Shown here: piece after piece, positions 1 to 7,005 of the stretch
How positions within the stretch are numbered: the first letter of the stretch is position 1
Layout of the letters: every line of letters starts with the position of its first letter
Origin: CAZKUR01 sp964556005
GTDB lineage: Bacteria > Bacteroidota > Ignavibacteria > Ignavibacteriales > Ignavibacteriaceae
Direction of reading: 5' to 3'
Length of the DNA stretch: 17,932 bases
NCBI GenBank assembly: GCA_964556005.1
Contig: CAZKUR010000078.1
Span: 1-17,932 of the forward strand
Translations under genes and position numbers: made by a program
The notes under the pieces: generated by a model
Told to the model about the DNA's origin: nothing
Seen by the model: only the letters and a program-made list of their open reading frames with translations
The model's database searches: none

Positions 1-362
1 TTTATGCCGATGAAAAAATGATTAGTACCGTACTCAGAAACCTTTTATCTAATGCGGTTAAATTCACAAGAAAAGGCGGAAGTGTTATAGTTAAATCAGG
101 AGTATCAGCTAACGGCACAACTGAAGTTTCGGTTACGGATAATGGAATTGGAATAGCTGAAAAAGACGTAAAGAGACTTTTTATGGTAGAAGAAAAAGTA
201 AGTTCACTAGGAACCGAGGGCGAACTAAGCACAGGATTGGGCTTAGTGCTATGCAAAGAATTTGTTGAAATGCACAGCGGTAAAATTTGGGCTGAAAGCG
301 AAGAAGGTAAAGGGTCGAAGTTTACATTCACATTGCATAAATCAAATATAATTTCAGCATAG
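1..362 (+). CDS. Sensor histidine kinase, C-terminal ATPase domain (5' end outside window)
   Basis: This is the C-terminal part of a histidine kinase that begins left of the window; the first complete codon is at position 3 and the frame is open from there. The visible ~119 residues are one HATPase_c domain, which binds ATP and phosphorylates the missing HisKA histidine. The N box reads NLLSNAVKF, the G1 box DNGIGI and the G2 box STGLGL, followed by the usual C-terminal strand pattern KGSKFTFTL. There is no attached receiver domain after the ATPase. An internal ATG at 18 lies inside the N-box helix and is not a real start. Nine bases separate the stop from the next kinase gene, so the two are probably co-transcribed. 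The sensory input domain cannot be seen, so the stimulus is unknown. Confidence 0.93.
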   Translation, partial: YADEKMISTVLRNLLSNAVKFTRKGGSVIVKSGVSANGTTEVSVTDNGIGIAEKDVKRLFMVEEKVSSLGTEGELSTGLGLVLCKEFVEMHSGKIWAESEEGKGSKFTFTLHKSNIISA

Positions 363-371
363 GTTATAATA

Positions 372-3300
372 ATGAAAAAGAACGATAAAAAAGGAAATAT
401 AAAATCAGCAAATAATCCGCCGCCGTTGGAAATTAAATTGAATTCAAGTGATGACACCAGCCAATTCGCTGAGAATATTATCAATACCGTGCGAGAACCT
501 TTAATCGTTCTCGATCAGGATTTAAAAGTAGTTGCAGCCAGCCGTTCATTCTATAAATTCTTTAAGGTAAACTCCGATGAAACAGTTGGAAGATTAATAT
601 ATGATCTGGGAAACAAGCAGTGGGATATTCCAAAACTGAGAGAACTTCTTGAAACAATCCTTCCCGAAAAAGCAACATTCGATAACTACGAAGTTGAACA
701 TGATTTTTCAACAATCGGAAAACGCACAATGCTGTTGAATGCCAGGCAAATTGAAAGAGCCTTTGGAAAAGAAAAGATAATTCTTCTGGCTATTGAGGAT
801 ATAACCGAACGGAAAGGTATTGAAAAATCGCTAAGTGAAAAAAGCCGTTTAACCGGGGAATATCTGAAAATACTTTTGGATCACGCGCATGCACCAATTA
901 TTATCTGGAATTCTTCATTTATTATAAAACGGTTTAATCATGGATTTGAAAAACTCAGCGGTTATAACTCGGCCGAAATACAGGATAAAAAGCTCGATAT
1001 TCTTTTCCCAAAAAATAAAATTGATTCTACACTTGAGTTAATAAAAAATAAAATTAGCGACGAGGATTCGGAAGTTATTGAAATAGATATTTTAACGAAA
1101 GACTATAGAATAAAGACTGTATTATGGAACTCGGCGAATATCTTGGATAAAGAAGGTGAAAATATTGTCGCAACCATAGCACAGGATATTACCAGCCGTA
1201 AACAGACAGAGGAAGCACTAACAATTTTAGAAACCCGCTATCGTCGTCTATTTGAATCGGCAAAAGACGGGATTCTTCTACTTAACGCGGATACAGGAAA
1301 GATTATTGATGTGAATCCATTTTTAATTGAGTTGTTGGGCTACTCAAAAGAACAATTCCTTGAAAAAGAGATTTGGGAAATTGGCTTCTTCAAAAATATA
1401 GCTGCTAACAAAGATAAATTTTTAGAACTACTGCAGAAAGAGTATGTACGTTATGAAGACTTACCGCTTGAAACATCCGATGGAAGACAAATCGATGTTG
1501 AGTTCGTAAGCAATGTATACCCGGTAAACTCTCACAAGGTAATCCAATGTAATATTCGGGATATAACAGAACGCAAGCAGGCTTTAGAATCTATTAAAAG
1601 TAATGAACTTAAATTCCGTACTCTTGCAGATTTTACTTTTGATATGGAATACTGGGAAGATAAGAATAAACAAATTATTTATATATCTCCATCCTGCAAA
1701 AAATTTACCGGTTATACACAGGATGAATTTATTGCTGATCCTAAATTATTGGATCGAATTATACACCCTGATGATTTTATTTCAGTTTTTAATCATCACG
1801 ATTCAATTTATTCATATAAAAACCGGGAAAACTTAGGTGAGTTAGAATTCAGGATTATTAGAAAAGATAAATCTGTTATTAATATTTACCACACCTGCAG
1901 AGCAATGTACAATGAAGATAAAAAATATCTTGGCAGACGCGTAAGCAATAGAGACATTACCGAGCGAAAGCTTGCAGAAGATAAATTGAGAAGTTCAGAA
2001 GAAAGGTTTAAGATTATATTTGATTACGCGCCGGATGCGTATTATATAAATGATTTAAAAGGCAATTTTGTTAACGGCAATTTTGTAGCAGAGAAATTGT
2101 TGGGTTATAATAGAGATGAGCTAATCGGTAAGAGTTTTTTAAAGTTAAATCTCTTATCGCCAATTCAATTATTGAAAGCAGCAAAACTATTAACTAAAAA
2201 TTTAGTCGGTCAAGCCACCGGTCCAGATGAATTTGTGATAAATAGAAAAGACGGATCAAAAGTTACAATCGAAATAAGTACTTACCCGGTAAAAATAAAA
2301 GATCAAACTTTTGTATTGGGCATAGCAAGAGACATCACCGTGCGCAAACTCGCTGAACAAGAATTGATCGAAGCGAAAGAAAAAGCCGAAGAGATGAATA
2401 AGCTTAAGTCCAGTTTTCTTGCTAATATGAGCCACGAATTAAGAACACCGCTTATTGGTATAAATGGTTACGCAGAATTCTTGTCTGATGAATTGAAAGA
2501 TCCTGAATTAAAAGAAATGGCGGAAAATATATTAAAGAGCGGTAGTCGTTTGTCGGAAACATTAAACCTTATACTTGATATTTCAAAATTAGAATCTGAA
2601 AAACTTGACTTATTATTAAACCCGGTGGATTTAGTAATCGAAACAAAAGATATAATAAACATATTCAAAGAGACAGCCCGGAAAAAAGGATTATATTTAG
2701 GATCATCTTTTAGTAATCCGGCAATTTATTTGAACACTGATAAGCGGGCTTTCCGGTCGATAGTTAATAACCTGTTAAATAATGCAATCAAGTATACTAG
2801 CCAAGGTGAGATAACAACAAGTGTTTCCTTAAAAGATAATTTTGTAGAAATAAAAGTAGCTGATTCAGGCATTGGTATTGCAAAAAAGGATCATGAAATT
2901 ATATTCGAAGAATTCCGCCAGGCAAGCGAAGGTTACAACAGGAATTTTGAAGGTACGGGATTAGGATTAAGTATCACAAAAAAGCTGGTAGAAAAATTCG
3001 GAGGTAAAATTTCAGTTGAAAGTGAAGAAGATAAAGGTTCAACTTTTACCGTAATGTTACCGCTTACGGAAATAAATGAGAAAAAACAAATACCGTTTAA
3101 GGAAACTTGCATAACCAAAGAATTTTCCTCACAAAAGAAAGTAAAGAAATTAGCGTTATTAGTTGATGACGACCCGGTTGTCTTCAATGTACTGAAAAGA
3201 TATATAAGTGAAATAGTTGACTTGGATTCAATTCCGGATGCAGAATTTGCCATTAACATGCTCAAAAAGAAAAATTATGATATAGTATTTATGGATATTA

Positions 3301-3512
3301 ACCTAAGACACGGAATTGATGGGAAAGAAGCTGCAGAAGAAATTAGGAAAATAAAAGGTTATGAAAGCATTCCAATTATTGCAACCACAGCTTATGCAAT
3401 GGCGGGCGACAAGGAAGAATTTTTAGCAGCAGGTTGTTCTCATTATTTGCAAAAACCATTCACAAAGGAAGATGTTTTGAATTTGCTGAATGAGATATTC
3501 AGCGGCAAATAA
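372..3512 (+). CDS. Hybrid sensor histidine kinase with five PAS domains and C-terminal receiver
   Basis: A 1046-residue phosphorelay kinase. Five PAS-type sensor domains are visible at about residues 30-148, 160-277, 288-402, 413-533 and 544-658. Four or five of them end in the PAC-type tail D-I-T-x-R-K. A short coiled linker leads to the HisKA domain (about 675-745) with the phospho-acceptor His688 in SHELRTPL. The HATPase_c domain (about 785-900) has N box NLLNNAIKY, DSGIGI and GTGLGL. The receiver domain (about 927-1045) has the acidic VDDDP cluster, phospho-acceptor Asp975 in VFMDINL, the ATTAYA switch threonine and Lys1028 in LQKPF. No signal peptide or membrane segment is obvious, so it is probably cytoplasmic and senses internal signals such as redox state or small ligands. 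No separate output regulator or Hpt protein is adjacent, so the phosphate must pass to a distant partner. The start at 372 fits the spacing after the upstream gene; the Shine-Dalgarno site is weak. Confidence 0.95.
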   Translation: MKKNDKKGNIKSANNPPPLEIKLNSSDDTSQFAENIINTVREPLIVLDQDLKVVAASRSFYKFFKVNSDETVGRLIYDLGNKQWDIPKLRELLETILPEKATFDNYEVEHDFSTIGKRTMLLNARQIERAFGKEKIILLAIEDITERKGIEKSLSEKSRLTGEYLKILLDHAHAPIIIWNSSFIIKRFNHGFEKLSGYNSAEIQDKKLDILFPKNKIDSTLELIKNKISDEDSEVIEIDILTKDYRIKTVLWNSANILDKEGENIVATIAQDITSRKQTEEALTILETRYRRLFESAKDGILLLNADTGKIIDVNPFLIELLGYSKEQFLEKEIWEIGFFKNIAANKDKFLELLQKEYVRYEDLPLETSDGRQIDVEFVSNVYPVNSHKVIQCNIRDITERKQALESIKSNELKFRTLADFTFDMEYWEDKNKQIIYISPSCKKFTGYTQDEFIADPKLLDRIIHPDDFISVFNHHDSIYSYKNRENLGELEFRIIRKDKSVINIYHTCRAMYNEDKKYLGRRVSNRDITERKLAEDKLRSSEERFKIIFDYAPDAYYINDLKGNFVNGNFVAEKLLGYNRDELIGKSFLKLNLLSPIQLLKAAKLLTKNLVGQATGPDEFVINRKDGSKVTIEISTYPVKIKDQTFVLGIARDITVRKLAEQELIEAKEKAEEMNKLKSSFLANMSHELRTPLIGINGYAEFLSDELKDPELKEMAENILKSGSRLSETLNLILDISKLESEKLDLLLNPVDLVIETKDIINIFKETARKKGLYLGSSFSNPAIYLNTDKRAFRSIVNNLLNNAIKYTSQGEITTSVSLKDNFVEIKVADSGIGIAKKDHEIIFEEFRQASEGYNRNFEGTGLGLSITKKLVEKFGGKISVESEEDKGSTFTVMLPLTEINEKKQIPFKETCITKEFSSQKKVKKLALLVDDDPVVFNVLKRYISEIVDLDSIPDAEFAINMLKKKNYDIVFMDINLRHGIDGKEAAEEIRKIKGYESIPIIATTAYAMAGDKEEFLAAGCSHYLQKPFTKEDVLNLLNEIFSGK

Positions 3513-3628
3513 TGTACTTATATTTTTATCATAATTATTCTCACCTATATAAAAATCATTCAATTAAATTCATTATATGTTATGGTTCATTGAGTTAATT
3601 AAAATACATAACAATATCAGGGTGACTT

Positions 3629-3907
3629 ATGAAAAAGAAAAGCAGATTTCTGGTTTATCCGTTAATTGTAATTGGGGTATTATTAGTTTTTACAAATGGT
3701 TCAAAGAAAAATTCTTCACCCGTTACACCGTCTTCAGACAGCAGCGGTACATCGAGTGCATGGACTGTATTAGGCAACCTCTATGCGAATAACGGCGTAT
3801 ACACACTTTGTACTGATGCAAACAACAACGTTTATGCGATCGGTGATTTTACCGATGCAAATAATGATTATTTTATTGCAAAAAGGGACGGTAGCAGCTT
3901 TGAATGA
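3629..3907 (+). pseudogene. Truncated relic of a secreted repeat lipoprotein
   Basis: A 92-codon reading frame with an N-terminal MKKKSRFLVYP and a hydrophobic segment to about residue 23, as in exported lipoproteins of this bacterial group. In the relatives I recall, a lipobox cysteine sits just before the K-K pair; here that position is Ser25 (TNGSKK), so lipid attachment should fail. A serine/threonine/proline-rich linker follows. Next comes one copy of a repeat resembling beta-propeller-type surface repeats (YTLCTDANNNVYAIG, then AKRDGSSFE). The frame then stops after that single repeat, where such proteins usually carry several. Reading past the TGA meets another stop within three codons. 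I read it as a decayed or 3'-deleted gene. It could still be translated as a short exported peptide. A usable ribosome site (AGGGTGA) precedes the ATG. Confidence 0.55.
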
Positions 3908-4230
3908 AATTACTTTTAAAGTCAAAACCTTAAGATTTTTCTATCAAAGCTGCTTTTACTATCAAAATCAGATTGTCTGAAAATCCATTTTCAATTCTTG
4001 CCGGTTTCTAATAGAGAATTTATTTTCAAATTTTCTTTGTCAAAAAACTAAATCTTTTAAGATCAACTTTTTTGGTCCTTCTATTGATATGTTTTTAAGA
4101 TATTAAAAATTGGTACTGCGATTTATTTGCAGCACCTTTAAGTTTTAAACTATTTTTGATTGAAAGAATCAATAAATTGTAATTTAAAATAATATAGTTT
4201 TTTGGCTTATAAAAAATAAGGAGATTTAAA
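3908..4230 (+). other. 323-base AT-rich spacer with possible leader of the lsrF operon
   Basis: No credible gene on either strand. A hairpin can be drawn at 4112-4136 (GGTACTGC / GCAGCACC, one A-C mismatch, 9-base loop) followed by a short T-containing run; it could be a weak terminator for upstream transcription or a leader structure. A loose sigma-70-like pair is TTGATT at 4156 and TAATTT at 4180 with an 18-base spacer, but such pairs are common in sequence this AT-rich. A clear Shine-Dalgarno site (AAGGAG) lies about 10 bases before the ATG at 4231, stronger than most in this window. Confidence 0.4.
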
Positions 4231-5115
4231 ATGCCTGACATAGACGGCAACAACGAGGCAAAACAATATTATACGGATGTACCGCAAGAATCTAAAAGTT
4301 TCTTTTTAAAAGGATCAAACTCACTTGGCTGGGGCATGAAAAACAGGCTTGGCAGAATATTTAACCCGGTTAGCGGGAGGACAGTTATGCTGGCTATTGA
4401 TCACGGTTATTTCCAGGGTCCAACAACCGGATTGGAAAGGATCGATGTAAATATACTACCCCTGGAACCGTTCGCCGATACACTTATGCTAACTCGCGGC
4501 ATCTTAAGAAGTATTATTCCGCCTGATACTCAAAAGTCAATTGTACTTAGAGTCTCAGGAGGTACAAGCATACTTAAAGAACTTTCCAACGAATCACTTG
4601 CAGTTGACATCGAAGATGCAATACGTTTAAATGTTTCAGCTATGGCGGTGCAGGTTTTTATAGGTGGTGAACATGAAAGGGAATCAATCATTAACATGAC
4701 GAAAATGGTGGATATGGGTACACGTTACGGAATACCGACTTTGGCAGTAACGGCTGTCGGTAAAGACATGGTACGCGATGCAAAATATTTTAGGCTGGCT
4801 ACTCGTATCTGCGCCGAACTTGGAGCTCAATATATCAAGACTTATTATGTCCCTGAAGATTTTGAAACAGTCACAGCATCGTGCCCCGTTCCGATTGTAA
4901 TAGCCGGAGGAAAAAAGATACATGAACTCGACGCTCTAAAAATGGCTTACAATGCTGTACGGCAAGGTGCTGCCGGTGTAGACATGGGCAGGAATATTTT
5001 CCAGGCAGATTCACCTATTGCTATGATCAAAGCGGTAAGAGCTGTTGTTCATGATAATGAAAAACCGGAGAAGGCTTTTGAACTATATAATACTTTAAAG
5101 AGTGAAAAACCTTAA
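4231..5115 (+). CDS. lsrF: LsrF-type aldolase/thiolase (3-hydroxy-5-phosphonooxypentane-2,4-dione thiolase family)
   Basis: A 294-residue class I aldolase-fold (TIM barrel) enzyme very close in length and motifs to E. coli LsrF (about 291 residues). In the AI-2 pathway LsrF transfers an acetyl group from 3-hydroxy-5-phosphonooxypentane-2,4-dione to CoA, giving dihydroxyacetone phosphate and acetyl-CoA. Shared stretches recalled from LsrF include RIFNP, DHGYFQGPTTGLERID (Asp57-His58), TRGILRS, VGKDMVRD, PVPIVIAGGKK and GVDMGRNIFQ. The Schiff-base lysine falls at Lys203 in IKTYYV. It heads a run with a dehydrogenase 39 bases downstream and a VOC protein. LsrK, LsrG, LsrR and the Lsr transporter are absent from the window, so the substrate may be a related phosphorylated ketose rather than AI-2. 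An alternative name would be DeoC/LacD/FbaB-family aldolase, but the match to LsrF is the strongest. Probably cytoplasmic. Confidence 0.88.
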   Translation: MPDIDGNNEAKQYYTDVPQESKSFFLKGSNSLGWGMKNRLGRIFNPVSGRTVMLAIDHGYFQGPTTGLERIDVNILPLEPFADTLMLTRGILRSIIPPDTQKSIVLRVSGGTSILKELSNESLAVDIEDAIRLNVSAMAVQVFIGGEHERESIINMTKMVDMGTRYGIPTLAVTAVGKDMVRDAKYFRLATRICAELGAQYIKTYYVPEDFETVTASCPVPIVIAGGKKIHELDALKMAYNAVRQGAAGVDMGRNIFQADSPIAMIKAVRAVVHDNEKPEKAFELYNTLKSEKP

Positions 5116-5154
5116 AGATAAGTATTTTTAATAACACTGGCTAAGAGGAAATGT

Positions 5155-6171
5155 ATGCAAGTATCCATGTGGTATAATAATAATGATATAAGACTCGAAG
5201 AATTACCGACTCCAACTCCGGGTTTCGGTGAGATGCTGGTAAAGGTAAATTCATGCGGGATATGCGGAAGCGACATCGTGGAGTGGTACCGTCTGCCAAG
5301 AGCTCCTCTAGTACAAGGACATGAGGTTGGTGTAGAAGTTGTGGAAACCGGTGAGGGTGTAAGCAAATTTATAAAAGGAGACAGACTTTTTATTGCTCCC
5401 AAAGTTCCCTGCCTTAAATGTCGTTATTGTTTAAATGGGCATTACCCGCAATGTACAGAAGTTAAAGACAGGTTACCAGGAGGATTTGCCGAATACATTT
5501 TAGTGCCGAAAGAACTGGTTACAAACGGTTCCTATTTGCTGTCCGAAAATGTAAGTTATGATCAGGCAACATTTATAGAACCTTTAGCCTGTGTTGTTAG
5601 AGCACAGAGGCTTGCCTCTATCGAAGAGGGGCAAACGGTTCTCATACTTGGTTCCGGTATGTCGGGGCTTCTGCATATCAAACTTGCCAAGCATAAAAGA
5701 TGTAAAGTGATTGCAACCGACAAAAACAAAAAAAGACTTCAGCTGGCAAAGAATTTTGGTGCTGATCATATTATAGACGCAGCTTCTGATGTTCCGGCAG
5801 AGTTGATACACTTTAACGGCAGGAAAGCCGATGCTGTTATAGTTACAACCTCTGCTATGCCGGCATTTAAGCAGGCATGGGAATCCGTCGATAAGGGAGG
5901 TGTTGTGGTTTTGTTTACTGTGCCCGGACCTGATAAAGATGTAGTTGTTCCTATTAATGATTTTTGGAGAAAGGAGATTCGAATACTTACATCTTATTAC
6001 TTAGGGCCGCCTGATATTGAAGATGCCCTTAAACTGATAACGAACAGGGACATTATTGTCGATGATCTTATTACTCACCGGCTTCCGTTGAAAGATACAG
6101 ACAAAGGATTTAAGATGGTTTTAGATGGAAATGAAGCGCTGAAGGTTATCATTAAACCGCATGAAAAGTAA
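5155..6171 (+). CDS. Zinc-dependent medium-chain alcohol/polyol dehydrogenase
   Basis: A 338-residue medium-chain dehydrogenase, the normal length for the sorbitol/threonine dehydrogenase branch. The catalytic zinc site is visible as Cys37 in CGICGSD and His56-Glu57 in GHEVG. The structural zinc site is complete: Cys86, Cys89, Cys92 and Cys100. A Rossmann nucleotide-binding turn follows near residue 167 (LGSGMSG), and GGFAEY precedes it. It should oxidise or reduce a secondary alcohol on a sugar-like substrate with NAD(P)H; the exact substrate cannot be read from the sequence. The start at 5155 has AGAGG about 8 bases upstream. It lies 39 bases after the LsrF-type gene and 12 bases before the VOC gene. 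It is therefore probably a step in the same pathway, perhaps forming the ketone that the aldolase cleaves. Cytoplasmic. Confidence 0.92.
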   Translation: MQVSMWYNNNDIRLEELPTPTPGFGEMLVKVNSCGICGSDIVEWYRLPRAPLVQGHEVGVEVVETGEGVSKFIKGDRLFIAPKVPCLKCRYCLNGHYPQCTEVKDRLPGGFAEYILVPKELVTNGSYLLSENVSYDQATFIEPLACVVRAQRLASIEEGQTVLILGSGMSGLLHIKLAKHKRCKVIATDKNKKRLQLAKNFGADHIIDAASDVPAELIHFNGRKADAVIVTTSAMPAFKQAWESVDKGGVVVLFTVPGPDKDVVVPINDFWRKEIRILTSYYLGPPDIEDALKLITNRDIIVDDLITHRLPLKDTDKGFKMVLDGNEALKVIIKPHEK

Positions 6172-6183
6172 GTGGGAAATGAA

Positions 6184-6561
6184 ATGAATATTATTCACAC
6201 GGGGCTTGCCGCAAGCAGCGAAGGAAAGGCAGACAGGTTTTTTATCGATATACTTGGGCTTAAAAAGTCTGTACCTAAAACTCTTGATAAAAATTTAACT
6301 CAAGCTATTTTCGGAATTGATGATAATCTTTTGATAATACATTATCGTGATGAAAATGTTGACTTTGAAATTTTAGTGTATGATGATTTTAAATTGCCGG
6401 AGAAACAAATCACTCATTCATGTATTCGGGTGAACGATTTAAAAAATATTGTCGTCAAATGCAAGGATGCAGACGTGAAGGTTATTGAAGTTCCAAAGGG
6501 TGCAGGGGTTGTAACTTTTATTTCGGATTATGATGGGAATCTTTTTGAGGTGAAAGAGTGA
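6184..6561 (+). CDS. VOC-superfamily metalloprotein (glyoxalase/epimerase-like)
   Basis: About 125 residues with the paired beta-alpha-beta-beta-beta units of the vicinal oxygen chelate superfamily. The four expected metal ligands are in place: His5 (IIHTGL), Glu62 (DFEILVY), His78 (THSCIRV) and Glu122 (LFEVKE), so it is likely an active metal enzyme rather than a binding protein. Members act as glyoxalases, epimerases, dioxygenases or lyases on oxygen-rich small molecules. Third gene of the LsrF-type operon; it may isomerise or detoxify an intermediate there. E. coli LsrG, the isomerase of the classical pathway, is of a different fold, so this could be an analogous replacement (inference). 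I prefer the ATG at 6184 because the family's first strand starts there; a GTG at 6172, directly after the previous stop, is the in-frame alternative and would add four residues. Confidence 0.8.
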   Translation: MNIIHTGLAASSEGKADRFFIDILGLKKSVPKTLDKNLTQAIFGIDDNLLIIHYRDENVDFEILVYDDFKLPEKQITHSCIRVNDLKNIVVKCKDADVKVIEVPKGAGVVTFISDYDGNLFEVKE

Positions 6562-6676
6562 TAGCAATTTATCAACTTTTATGGAATCTCAAGAATTAAC
6601 TTTTTGTACCGGTCAAACTAAGTAAAGCATTTGGTTTTTAATTACACTATCTGAACTTTAACAATTTTGATTTTAA

Positions 6677-6895
6677 GTTGAAAAAATTGAAATTTTAAAA
6701 TATTTTATTGAAAGAGAAAATGAAATTGTTACCCGTGAAGACCTTTTAAACCATGTTTGGGGATATGATTCATTCCCCAACACTAGAACGGTTGATACAC
6801 ACATTGCAAACTTGCGGCAGAAGATTGAAGAAGCGCCGGAAGAGCCTAAATTAATTATTACTGTTTACGGCCTTGGTTATAAATTTATCGGATGA
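6677..6895 (+). pseudogene. Remnant of an OmpR-family response regulator (DNA-binding domain only)
   Basis: An open stretch of 72 codons without ATG, bounded upstream by a stop at 6674-6676 and ending in TGA at 6893-6895. Its translation is an almost complete winged-helix output domain: IEILKYFIEREN, TREDLLNHVWGYD, the recognition-helix signature TRTVDTHIANLRQKIE, and the terminal wing VYGLGYKFIG. These are diagnostic of OmpR/PhoB-type regulators. The receiver domain, linker and start codon are missing: no receiver motif was found in any frame between 6562 and 6676. It is therefore the 3' end of a deleted regulator gene. Its original partner may have been a histidine kinase, but linking it to the kinases at 1-3512 would be speculation. 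The rest of the spacer (6562-6676 and 6896-7005) shows nothing I recognise. Confidence 0.8.
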
Positions 6896-7005
6896 TAATA
6901 TATAATTAACATTTTTTAACATTTGCTTGATTACAATTAATATTTCAAAATTTAAGTTGGAAATGAAATTGAATCTTATTTCCAAATAACCTACAGGGTT
7001 TCAAA

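Noticed and set aside
3577..3792. Alternative frame overlapping the lipoprotein relic
   Set aside because: It is a shifted reading of the same region without a signal peptide or recognisable motifs; the frame at 3629 has the meaningful protein.
4231..6561. A complete AI-2 (lsr) quorum-signal processing operon
   Set aside because: Only the LsrF-type enzyme is present; no kinase, isomerase of the LsrG type, repressor or transporter is encoded in the window.
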